The position numbers were made by a program, and so were the translations under genes. 64,000 nucleotides of DNA from Argentina anserina. Its lineage: Eukaryota; Streptophyta; Magnoliopsida; Rosales; Rosaceae. Below are positions 25,089 to 35,426 of this stretch, one piece after another. The notes beneath the pieces were generated by a model. That model did no database searches. It had not been told where the DNA came from and worked only from the letters and a program-made list of their open reading frames with translations. Location: assembly GCF_933775445.1 (NCBI RefSeq), contig NC_065872.1:4774001-4838000 (forward strand). The letters are read 5' to 3'. How positions within the stretch are numbered: position 1 is the stretch's first letter; every line of letters starts with the position of its first letter.

Positions 25089-26078
25089 TGAATACCTTAA
25101 TTTCTGTGATTGATTGTCTTGGTGAAGCACAATCAGAACTTGAGTTGGACTCTGCTTTCTAATGGAAGTTTATATAGGAGTGCAGGCCTATAAACATAAA
25201 AAAATATTCATAATCTTAAGTCAACTGTCCAATCAATCCTATCTACAGAAGGAAAAATATATCCATATAGTGACAGATAAGGAAAAGTAGACATCATCAC
25301 TCATTCACTCTCTTGCCCAACTATCTGATGCTCTGCTCTGATTCTTATTACAGAATACTACTCTCATTTTCCTTTTTCTTATAGAAAGATATTCTTTTGC
25401 AAATTCAAATTGCCCCAACTCCACTAAATTTAATTCCACATTTGGAAGTAAATTACCCAAATGATCATAAACGTTTTTACCAAAACAAGTAACATCTTCA
25501 AATATCATGTCTATCACTTGAATCTAAGATGCTAGAAACACGACGAAAGAAGATTCTATTGAAACTCGGTAACAGAATAGCATTATCGAGTACACAAATG
25601 CTAGTTTAAATCCTATTAAATGCATTTAAGCACCATCAAGTATAACCAACATAACAAAAATAATTCTACAAGCTGATACCAGAGGTGGAAACAACAAAGA
25701 GTCAAAGACCAATGATTGTCCAACAACTATTGTTTTTTCAGTAAGTCTACCAATTGGGAGTATATCAATTCTTTAGTGGCATCTCGGTTACTTTGGCTCA
25801 GTGTAAAAATTGTTGCACCCGGATGATTCTTTAACCTTGCAACTGCACAAGTTCAGACACTACTCATTTTCATATACAAATACACCAAAAGAAAAAGCTC
25901 TTTTCCCCTACATTAGTAATTCAAACAGAAAAATTACTGTCACAAAACTTTTTAGAAAATAATCCAAAGTGAAACAAATATTGAAAGTATATATGAATCA
26001 TTGCACAAGGATTTGTCGTTAAATAAATCCTTTTCCACATTCCATTACGGCATTACCCAAATGAAAATGCAAAAGGAT
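25089..26078. other. F-box gene promoter and NTPase 3' flank
   Basis: A 70-codon minus-strand frame at 25305-25517 exists, but I see no domain and no splice partners, so I do not call it. Otherwise the stretch is AT-rich DNA, with the 3' untranslated region of the NTPase gene at its right end. Confidence 0.4.
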
Positions 26079-27048
26079 TTACAGACCACTAGAATGAAAA
26101 GAGCTCAAGTGCTTTGCGTAAGCATCACAATCCAATTTAATCAAGTGTGAGGGAAATGTACCTGCGGGTATATCACGGCCAACTTTCGGAACTGGAACTG
26201 ACGCCAAGACTGGAATATCAGATTCCAGCACTCTTAACACAGCCGGGAAGAAAGATGAGCTGAACAACTCCATCTTACCAACTTCGTCAATGACAAAAAG
26301 GTCAGTATCTTCTCTTACCTGATAACAACACAACCCTTCAACTTAACAAGATTCAAAAACATGGACGAAAGTAAAACAGACCATACAAGCCGTAACAAAT
26401 ATAACCTCTGACTAAAATTTCAAAAATTAGCAGTGCAAAACAATATGCACACCTGCAACTCAGGAACTGCAAGGGACTCAAACGATGCGACATCTACTTT
26501 GAACTTCCCCACAGTGGGCCATCTCAACGATTCTGGGCTGAAGTATATAAGCATTAATGATGTTAAGCTTTGGTTGTAACTAAATGAAAGATCAACTAGG
26601 ACAATGAGCAATTACCTGGAAATGGTTGAGGAAGCAAGCGGAGCGGTGCGGCCGTCTAATGTAACCACCTGGAAGCCAACTCTGTCACCTCCTTGTCTAA
26701 CCTCACCTACAATTGAAATTGATAAAAGACAAAACTGACATTGTAAACATCGAGTCCAGAGTTGTATGTATATGAAATTAGGAGATTGAGATTTTAGAGT
26801 GTGAGAGAGAGAAGTTACTGGTGTAGAATCCCTGAATCTTTAAGTTAGGGTACGAGGATTTTAGGGTTTCAAAGACTTTGACTATTAGAGTGGTTTTACC
26901 GACACCCTGCATATCAGATTTTACTGATTTAGGTTCATCATTTATAATGTTACCGGAAATTGAAAATTAGTAGAGATAGAGAGAGAGAAATTGATGGCGA
27001 ACTTACCGGAGGTCCAGTCACAAGCAAGCATTTTCCGGCGCCTGCCAT
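26079..27048 (-). CDS. THEP1/NTPCR-type nucleoside-triphosphatase
   Basis: Small P-loop enzyme expected to hydrolyse NTPs in vitro. Its cellular substrate in plants is not established. Exons in transcript order are 27048-27007, 26906-26819, 26706-26616, 26537-26453 and 26318-26079, giving 181 residues in one frame, close to the human protein's 190. The Walker A motif GPPGVGKTT straddles the first intron (residues about 12-20). The strand-turn 'FYTSEVRQGGDRVGFQVV' follows, a family hallmark. The Walker B region is 'LFVIDEVGKMEL', and a late 'VLASVPVPKVG' motif is present. The start is the ATG at 27048, followed by MAGAGKCLLVTGPP. The promoter immediately upstream carries TGGGCY site II motifs and is duplicated at 28272-28470. 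Confidence 0.9.
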
Positions 27049-27236
27049 TTCTCTCCTTCCTTCTCTGTTGCAGCGGTTCAATACTGCTCAGTGCGGCTTA
27101 GAAAATGAGCTCGAACGATGTCGTTTGGGCTCAAAGCACTGTTGATTGTCTGGCAGCGCGGGAAAAAGCCCAAGTAAACCAAAAGGCCCAAGTTGTGAAC
27201 TCTTTTCTTTTAGAACTAGTCCAATCTGATCTGTCT
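27037..27236 (-). promoter_or_regulatory. NTPase gene start and promoter, copy 1 of a direct duplication
   Basis: About 200 bases covering the start codon and proximal promoter of the NTPase (minus strand). It contains an 'aacgatgtcgtttgggc' block and several TGGGCY/GGCCCA site II elements, typical of housekeeping plant promoters. It is almost identical to 28272-28470. The short plus-strand frame beginning at the ATG at 27105 is present in both copies but stops soon after the repeat ends. It is more likely promoter DNA than a gene. Confidence 0.65.
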
Positions 27237-27515
27237 ATGAAGAAGGTAACACAAGGAAATAGTTTGAATATAAATGATGTATTGAACTTCTATTTTTTAC
27301 AACTGAATCATATAAACAGCTACAAGGGAAACAACTATATATAGACTAGCAAAACGAACATCACTAAGAAAAGAAACTGCACTAAGTAAGCACTAACTAA
27401 GAAAAGATAAAACTAACAATAGCACTAAGAAAAAAAACTGCTCCACTAAGTAAGCACTAAGTGGAGATAGCACTAACAATAACACTAATAATAGCACTAA
27501 GTAGACACCACTAAC

Positions 27516-28261
27516 CTAGGTTGCATGGAATCGGAAGCGGAGACATGGAAGCGAAGCGTTTAGAAGTGCGGAAGCGTTTTTTTTCAAAATTTCTTGGAAG
27601 CGGGGACGTTTCGGAAGCGCGGAATAAAATAATATATAATTAAAGATATTAACCTGTATATATAATATTACAAAAATAAAAAAATAGCATATGTTATGCT
27701 TACCATCAAGTAGTGATCAAACCCATACCAACTCAATTTGGACTAATACTATATAAAAAAAAACTCAATTTGAACTTCATGAATGGTGTATCAATTGGAA
27801 GTTTCGACATCCCCGAAAAGCTTTCTGCATGAGGATTGAATCCAGTTCACTTGTATATAATTAGTATTACAGTGCAGTTTGAGAACTCACAATCAGGTTT
27901 TCTGGTAGTGAAATAGGTGAAGTAATGAAAAACATAAGTAGAAGTAGCTTAAGCACACTTTCATGCTTAAACCACCTATCAACTAAATCACAACCTACAC
28001 AAAATGCATGCAGCTAAACATTTCATCTGTCCTCTTTGGTCAACCGAATTTGTTGTTGTTGCACCCACGAAGTATGGAAAGTGCCAAATATATTACAAAA
28101 TTGCCCACGCTTCCTTCCGAACTATTTGACGCTTCTAATTTGGAAGCTCGAGCTTCCATATCGCTTCCAAACCACCTTTTTTTCGAAATCGCGCTTCCGA
28201 GCGCTTCCGGCGCGCTTCCGCTTCCGAAGCGCGACTGCATGCAAGCTTCCGTGCTTCTTAG
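27516..28261. mobile_element. Non-autonomous hAT-like element with 8-bp target duplication
   Basis: 746 bases bounded by CCACTAAC on both sides (27508-27515 and 28262-28269), an 8-bp duplication as expected for hAT transposons. The left end CTAGGTTGCATGGAA pairs imperfectly with the reverse complement of the right end (CTAAGAAGCACGGAA). Subterminal regions are filled with GGAAGCG-type repeats, in one orientation at 27531-27625 and in the other at about 28127-28255. Such subterminal repeats are usual transposase-binding sites in hAT elements. There is no transposase frame. Confidence 0.75.
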
Positions 28262-28271
28262 CCACTAACAA

Positions 28272-28470
28272 CGCCGGCCATTTTTCTCCCTTCCTTCTCT
28301 GTTGCAGCGGTTCAATACTGCTCAATGCGGCTTAGAAAATGAGCCCAAACGATGTCGTTTGGGCTCAAAGCACTGTTGATTGTCTGGCAGCGCGGGAAAA
28401 AGCCCAAGTAAACCAAAAGGCCCAAGTTGTGAACTCTGTTCTTTTAGAACTAGTCCAATCTGATCTGTCT
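28272..28470 (-). repeat. Copy 2 of the NTPase promoter and start region
   Basis: Nearly identical to 27037-27236, in the same orientation and about 1.2 kb upstream of the NTPase. It keeps the ATG and the next two codons (Met-Ala-Gly on the minus strand) and then departs. It contains a 26-base palindrome at 28341-28366 whose arms are GAGCCCAAACGA and its exact complement around a TG centre. In copy 1 the left arm is mutated (GAGCTCGAACGA). Confidence 0.7.
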
Positions 28471-29313
28471 GAGACTGGGATGAAGGTGGAATTGAGTTTA
28501 TGTCTTACTTCCAAATCAAACGTGCGCGTAGAGAACTCGGGATGCTCTAAATCTATTTCTCTTGACAGAAAATTGAATCGGAGGAGTTTTAACTTTTGAG
28601 AAGATGAAGAACCAAACTGAGAAACAGCTGCGGCTAATTTGGGGGCAGATGGAAATTTTTAGCCGGTGTTGTTTTGGGTGGAAGGCACAAACAATTAGGG
28701 AAACCCAAGAGATTACAAACACATAGCGATTGTCATTCCCAATTGCACCATATGCAAACAAGAACAATCCAACTGAACCCAGATACAAAAATTGCAGACC
28801 ACTATGAGTCTGACAGAATGAGTCAGGAAACAGAAACTCCAACAGAGAAGAATCCCAACCCAATTGGAATGAGAATAGAAGTCAAAGACTACCCCCAACA
28901 GACTCCAGTCAACACCCAACTTCACATAAAAAAACAAGACACAAGAATCTATAGATTTCATAAGCAGACAAAACCAGTGAAACTCCCAAATCATCACAAA
29001 GCATATCACTGCAAATCGAATCCAACCAGAGGCAGCCAACGACAAAATAAGCAAAAAGCAATTGAAGCATTTTTATAGTCAAGCAAGCTGAATACCATTA
29101 AGCATTAATAGGATAATTATAAGTACAGAAAGATATGGGATAACATGTCATAGCAGAAGCCCTGAATGTTGTTAATCCCTTGGTTTTTGTTTTTTCCTAC
29201 TCTACTCCTATCGATGAGACAAAGCGCTTAAAATTAGACAATGCAGGTCATTCACTAAGCAATCCTACACATATTGCTTCCTTTTCCAGTTATCCTCCCT
29301 TCTTCCTCTTTCT
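28471..29313. other. Flank between the duplicated promoter and the HMGB 3' end
   Basis: Open frames on both strands here have no domains. The right part is presumably the HMGB 3' untranslated and downstream region. No independent gene is supported. Confidence 0.4.
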
Positions 29314-30349
29314 CTACTCATCATCGTCTTCATCCTGCACAACACATCCAAACTAACATCAGTCACACAATTCACAAGACTCAAAGCCAAGAACCACACT
29401 CACAGAGCTGAATTCAAATGATGCTAACCTCGCCACCGCTCTCATCACCCTCCTCATCCTCATCGTTCACCTCCGACTTGGACTTGTCCGACTCCTCTTC
29501 CTCCACTCCATTATCTCCATCAGCCTATTGTACACAGCCAAACAACAAACCTCAGCAATAAACCTCGCGGAACATATTAAACCCAGCATTAACAATTGAA
29601 ACAGAAACGCTTACTTGTTTCTTGTTGTAAACATCCATGTTCTTGTTGTATTCGACCTTCCGCTTCTCCGCCTTGGCCTGGAAAGGTGCTTTTTCCTGCA
29701 CAAATTTCACCCCGAAAAGCAGGTACATCAATAAACTATTGCAGAATATCCATCAAACAACACATTAAAAACGGAAACTCACAGCATCCGACAAAGATTT
29801 CCATTTCTCACCACCGGCTTTACCAACCTGTTTCAACACCAAAAACAAACAACACCCCTATTAAAACCATTCATAAACTTCGAGAAATACTGATGTAGAT
29901 CTGTGATTCACTTACAGCAGCAACCGATTTGTTGTTGGGGTGTTCCTTCTTGTACTTCTCCCTAAACTCCTCCCTATTCCAAAACACAAAAAGCCAGCGA
30001 AATTAATTAACACCGAAAAGAAACCAGAAAATTGCAGAGATCCAAAACGATTCAGAGGAGAGAGAAAGAGCGTTGACCGTACATGAAAACGAAGAAGGCG
30101 CTCGCAGGCCTCTTGGGCTTGTTCGGATCCTTCCCGGCCTTCTTCGACAGCTTGCTGGCTCCGGCGCTCTTCGTCTTTAACCTAAAACCAAAATCCACCA
30201 AAAACAAAATGATCAAAATCCAAACGCGATCCAGATCTAAATCGCTCAGTTTCAGGCGAATTCAATCGAATACAAATATCATAAAAGCTAGAAACTCACT
30301 TGGTGTCGGACCGCTTCGGCGCCGCGGCTCTGGATTTCCCGCCTTTCAT
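29314..30349 (-). CDS. High mobility group B protein (HMGB1/2/3 type)
   Basis: Small chromatin protein that bends DNA and assists nucleosome and transcription-factor assembly. Exons in transcript order are 30349-30300, 30181-30083, 29973-29916, 29827-29783, 29695-29615, 29524-29429 and 29334-29314, giving 149 residues. The layout is canonical for plant HMGB: a basic N-terminus (MKGGKSRAAAPKRSD), one HMG box at about 35-110 beginning DPNKPKRPASAFFVFM and including the KWKSLSD and KAEKRKVEY helices, then an acidic tail ending DEDDDE. All intron borders are GT-AG. The promoter (30430-30670) has a CCGCGGGAA and a GGCGGGATTT block that resemble weak E2F sites. Confidence 0.95.
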
Positions 30350-31121
30350 GGCTCAACCTGTGAAAAAAAAAACACAAAAGTCGGTCAGAATCGGCATGAC
30401 TCGGTGGGAATCGGGTGAGTCGGGGGACGAGTTTACCTAGGGTTTTCGAAGAAGAGAAGAAGAATAAGATTGGAGAGGGGGCCTGTTTGGGAATGGCTTT
30501 GCTTTGTTTGGTGCGGTGCGTGTGAGAGAAATGAAGGGCAAGGCAAGAGATAAGAAGGGGGGCCGAAAATAATAAAAGAGGGCCGAAAATTTAATTTGGT
30601 TTTCAAGTCCGGGTTTAGGCGGGATTTCGAACCTCTTTTTGCCACGTCACCAATCCGCGGGAAGGTGAAGAGGGGGTTGTGATTGGCTGGGGGCTGTGTT
30701 TCCTGGTGTGTTTGTTTGGGAAGGGGTGGGACACGTGGAGATGCGGCGAATATGTGCTGGGTGGCACGTGGGGGAAAGAGTGGAATGACGAGAATGGGGC
30801 TGGGGTTTTTATTTGCTGATAATGGAATGGTGGTTGGGGTGTGTGAAGGTATCCAAGAATAAAACGCGTTGCACGCCACTGACTCACTGATATTGTTGTT
30901 CAGGGGTGAATTGGTAAATTCGTGTGGTTGATATTTTCGTGGCTCTTTTTTGGGTTTGGGCTAAGATTTGGAATTGGGCTGTAGAGCGCAGATGTTTCCT
31001 ATTATATTGTTGATTTTAGGGTTAACACTTAACACGGTCTTAGATGCACGTCGTGTAAAAAAGCATGTCTGGATTCTTTTTTGTAAACTGCGAAAACCGG
31101 AGGCGCTGTAAGGTTTTAAGA
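30350..31121. promoter_or_regulatory. HMGB 5' UTR and promoter
   Basis: On the minus strand, the HMGB leader is followed by a GC-richer promoter. Candidate elements are GCCACGTCA (ACGT core, 30641-30649), CCGCGGGAA (30655-30663) and GGCACGTG (30763-30770). No TATA box is obvious. The T/C-rich minus-strand reading frames over 30433-30887 look like chance frames in promoter DNA. Confidence 0.45.
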
Positions 31122-31826
31122 AATGGTAAATTCCTTATCTGGTACTTTAAGTATGGTCAATCAGACATTTTGGTACTTAGTGTTTCAAATAGCACAGTTT
31201 GGTACATGAAATTAGGTTTTATAAGACACTTTTTACTTATGTTGACTAATGAAAAAGTAAAATAGACATTTAAGTATATGATTTATAAAAATACAATCAA
31301 TGAGTTGTATGTGTTCATATCCTCAAAACTTAATTGTTTTATGTGTTTAAAATAAATTTTTTGGGTCATGTTGATAGCTTAAGTCAGTTTTATGTTTATG
31401 AAATTCAATCGTCTCACAAAACTACTCTGTGAGACTATATTTAATTAACTAAAACTCTAAAAGAATTCTCGTGGGCATTTGAATAAAAATTTATAGATTT
31501 TCTAAACAAAAATCTAATTTGTCACCTTTAATTAACTGTTAAAATTAATTCATGTTTATTTTCTCACAAACGATACAAAAAAATAATGAATTGGTATGTG
31601 ATAGAAATTAGTCTTGAATTTATAAAATATTATTTTTATTTTTATTTGGATAAATAATATGTAAATATCAATTTTACCTTCTATATTTAACAAAGAAATC
31701 AATATAAAGTACTAAAATGTCATATAAAACCTAAGTTCAGGTATCAAACTGTCTTCTTTGAAACATTAAGTATCAAACTATCTCATTGGCCATACTTCAG
31801 GTACCATAGAGGGAATTTACCCTTTT
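31122..31826. mobile_element. Fold-back MITE with about 100-base terminal inverted repeats
   Basis: The left arm starts 'ggtaaattcc' and contains 'gtatggtcaat', 'tggtactta' and 'taggttttata'. The right arm, read as reverse complement, gives 'gggtaaattccc', 'gtatggccaat', 'tgatactta' and 'taggttttata' in the same order. The middle is AT-rich and non-coding. TTTTAAGAAA on the left and TTTTAAAAAA on the right suggest a target duplication of about 9 bases with one change, which would fit a Mutator-like element. Confidence 0.7.
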
Positions 31827-33247
31827 AAAAAAAGGTTGCGCCGTTGATGCTGCCGCCAGATGGGAGTTGTGGAGTGTCTGAAGGGGCATTTGTTCGGGGA
31901 TGCTAGTGGTGGATCTTTAGAGGATGGCGTCTTTGGTGTGGTCAGAGAGGTTGATTTAACAATCTAGTTGCAGTATTTGCTATTGGTGGCGATTCTTTCA
32001 CAAAGTCTTTTGAGCAGGTGGTTGAGTTCTCATTGTCAGGTGGAGCTATAGTTTGTGCGTTGTTCATAGATTAGGAAGCGGTGGTGGCGGCAACGACTTA
32101 CCTGGTTTGATATTCAATTCCGGGCCAAATCTTGGTGCTTCGGTGTTGGGTTGAATCTTGTAGGTGGAGGAGTTGCATCTTGTCTTCATAGTCGACCAGA
32201 GGCTCTGTGGTGAAAGAGGGCATTGACAACATGGTGATTGTTTAGCGATCGAAAGGTGCCAGCGTGTGCGACGGTTGCTAGGCTAGCTGGTCTTTGGTGA
32301 CTCAATGGAGGCGGGCTTGGGATTACGGGCCTAGGTTGGGGTCAATGGAGGTGGGCTTAGGTCATTTGGCCCGAGTATGTTTTTGTCCTATTTTTTTAAG
32401 TTTTTTTTTTTCAGTTTTTTTTTTGTTGTCCATTCTCCTTGAGCGAGTGTTTGGGTTGTTGGTAGGTAGGGTTTGATCGTGTCATTGAATGCACATGTTT
32501 ATGGTGCATGTCATTTCCAAAGATTATATAAATGTAAATTCGTTTTTAAGTGTCAATGTAATAGGGAGGTTGTCTCTATAAATATATCAGAGGTTTTGGT
32601 ATGTGATACTATTAGAGCGATTCACATCTTGAGATTGGCGGCGAGTAGGTTACGACTACTTCTGGAATCAGTTTTGATTGGATCGGTTTTGATTGTTAGA
32701 AATTATTTTGTTATCGATCTCTTTAAATGAATAGCAGGATTTTACTTTGATTGCATGGTGCATAACTTAATATATGATTGTGGATCTATTCAAATTAATG
32801 TACTCATCAGAGATCAGATACTACCCCATGGCCCCTGCAATATATTCAATTGATCGATAGAAGATACCTTACTAGCGGATGGATGTTGTTCTATAAATAC
32901 TTGAGCTACACATGATGCTACCATTTTGCTATACTAGTTTGTTGGTGAGCTTTGTGAGGATCAACTATAATAGATCGCAAGTGAGAGTTTTGACACTTTG
33001 GTTTGGTCCCCATTGTTAAGATGTGATGAATCCATCATTCACCAAGCTATCAAGTTGGGGGCACATCTATCTCTGAGCATCATCTTGGGTCGGATAATTT
33101 GCAGGCCCAAGTGCCCAACTATAAGTGGTGCTGTTGCTACTGTGTTCATAAACGGTGGCCATACAAATCCCACTATTGCACAGAATCCCCGACGACGAAG
33201 AAGAAGCTACAGCTAACAGATACAACCGAGAATCCGTGAGCGAGGTA
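31827..33247. other. Intergenic DNA and GET1 promoter
   Basis: From 31830 to about 32460 the sequence is richer in G and T, with many interrupted frames. It looks like an old degraded repeat that I cannot class. From about 32980 the sequence is GET1 upstream DNA with a GGCCCA site II motif (33103-33108). No gene is supported. Confidence 0.4.
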
Positions 33248-34701
33248 ATGGAGACCCTACTGGAGCACCGAATCTCCGCCGCAGCTCCCCTCGTCTTCAT
33301 CATCGTCGTCGCTTTCCAGTTTCTCTCTAGATGGCTCGAACAGTTAAAGAAGGTACCGCCTTGGATATTGATATCTTAACTATCTAATTTGATGCTTCAA
33401 TCCTTCAATTGGTATTCTGAAACTTCACTGACTGTAAGAAGCAATTTTTGTCGTTGTTGCAGAAAGGACCAAAGACTGCTGCGGGGACTCGGTTGCGGAA
33501 AGAGATCAAGGAGCTTCTGAACGAGGCAAGCTCCTTGTCACAGTGAGTGGTTTTGTTGTTTTTCAATGTCTATGATTATGGTATCTATGAGAGGTCTAGT
33601 CAATGCCGAAATCGAGGTTTGCAAATGAAGAAGAAGAGTGGATTCTGGCGGAAGAAAGTGAAAGACAATGCGTTTTGCAGTTGTATGATTTTAGTATGTG
33701 TTGAATGCAGGCCATCGACATTTGCACAAGCTGCTAAACTGAGGAGGATGGCGACTGCTAAGGAGAAAGAACTTGCAAATCGTACTATTTCCCAACTCAG
33801 CCATTTAATTGTGTTTTTATATGTTGGTGCTTTGGTTGTGGATGTGAAGATTCTAACAGGCTTACCTGACTTGCAGATCAAGAGTTACATGGCAAGGAGA
33901 TAAAATGTTCATATGAATTATATCTGAGAGTTTTGTTCATCTTTAAGGTAATGCCAGGTCTATTAAGAATTTAAATATTCTGTTTGCGTTTATGAATTAT
34001 GGTTGTTGACAGATACAGTCATTTTCCATTTAGGTCTTGACATATTTTGTGCTGGTTTGCTGGTTTTGGAGGGTTCCAGTTGCCTACATATCACAACAGC
34101 TTGTTCAGCCCTTTGGTAATACATTCTTGTTCCAAATATACTTATTGAGTTTGTAGATTTTTCTACCAGTTTGGCTACCGGCAAGTATTTCTTTGTTCTT
34201 CTCTTTAAAGCCATTTGACATCTTGGTTCTGCTCACTACCATGCTGTCCATGCATAACTGCTTCTCCTAAGCATGTGAATGGCAAAATTACTAGATTGTC
34301 AACAAAAGGAAAATGCAAAAAGGAGACACGCTTCTGAAGCACAGACCAAGTGATAGTAATATGAATAGTCGAGTGCACTCATGGTTATATATGTTTTTGC
34401 TTTCCAGGCAAGGTGCTATCATGGAGGGCTGGAGGAGCATTAAGTGGAAATCTTATGGTAAGTAAGATTGTATTATAATTTCCTGTAGCATGCGTACTTT
34501 AATGACAATACATATCCAATCCAATCCTAGATACTGAAGGAAGCACATGTTCTTTCAAATTACATGAGATAGGAAACATCATACGGTTTTGAATGTTTCT
34601 TCTGATTCTTTGCCTCTTTTTTTTCGCAGGTGGGAATTATTCCTTGGTTGATATTGTCTACCCGGGTTAGCAAATTTGTTTGTCGACTCTTCAACTTGTG
34701 A
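33248..34701 (+). CDS. GET1: GET1/WRB homologue, ER receptor subunit for tail-anchored proteins
   Basis: ER membrane protein. With its partner it receives tail-anchored proteins from the GET3 ATPase and inserts them. Exons are 33248-33352, 33463-33542, 33711-33781, 33877-33947, 34034-34115, 34408-34457 and 34630-34701, giving 176 residues. Predicted membrane segments are at about 13-30 (APLVFIIVVAFQFLSRWL), 110-128 (VLTYFVLVCWFWRVPVAYI) and 154-172 (VGIIPWLILSTRVSKFVCR). Between the first two is the charged cytosolic coiled coil (LRKEIKELLNEA, then AAKLRRMATAKEKELAN) that in yeast and human binds GET3. The length fits plant GET1 proteins. The last exon and 3' flank are duplicated at 38352-39110. 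Confidence 0.9.
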
Positions 34702-35333
34702 AATTTAGATGATTCTGTTTTGTTAAGTTGTTTTTTTATAATGGTAACATCATTTTGTTGTATTAGTTTTCAGAAGGTTTATAGAAGCTTAGGATTAATT
34801 ACTGATCAAATGATCTGTACTATTTATCTGTGTAACCTTTTTTGGTCGATGTAAATGGAGTTGATTGGTGGTGGTATGTAGAAAATTCACCTTTTGTGAA
34901 ACCTATTAAATTGTATTCATTTTCCTTACAAAAATCCTGTAAACCATCTTCTGTTGTTCGTATGCAATGACCTCCTTTGGTACATTGTATGTGCTTCTTA
35001 GGTACGATGACAGAAGTAACTGTTTTGTATTGAAGACTTACGATTAGCTTTGATGAGATCAAATGTGTGGAAGTTTTTGCTGCTTGCCATTTTCTTTTAG
35101 CCTCAGGCGTAAAATGTCTGCCCCTATAGTCCAGCAATCATGGTGAACATTGATGCTGTGAATCATGCATTCATCAACATCTGTTGAATCACCAGTTCGC
35201 AATACTAACGAACAATGGGACGGAAGCTCTTTGGTTACATCTGTGAGGCCTTTGCAGGCTGCAATTTGAGGAGTTGCCTTGTCCACTGTCCAGTACTTGG
35301 AGACTTCTGTTGGTAGATTAGTCTGCATTTTAA
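34620..35333 (+). repeat. GET1 last exon and 3' flank, copy 1 of a direct duplication
   Basis: This interval begins at the acceptor of the last GET1 exon and runs to 94 bases from the ankyrin gene's stop codon. It is repeated in the same orientation at 38352-39110. Shared blocks include 'acccgggttagca', 'gtagaaaattcacctttt', 'tttggttacatctgtgaggc' and 'gttggtagattagtctgc'. Minus-strand frames inside it are not genes. Confidence 0.75.
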
Positions 35334-35426
35334 GGAGCGGTATGTGGTCTTTTTATATGCGCAAAGTATAATTTTTATTACATGACGCGTAGTGCTGACT
35401 ACTATATAAATTCAATACATTGTTAT

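Noticed and set aside
27105..27344. Plus-strand 79-codon frame starting MSSNDVVWAQ, with a second version at 28339
   Set aside because: The similarity is explained by the duplicated promoter block. Frames diverge and stop right after the repeat, and no domain is visible.
30433..30887. Pro- and Ser-rich minus-strand frames upstream of HMGB
   Set aside because: They lie in promoter DNA of G-rich sense composition, lack domains, and have no splice support.
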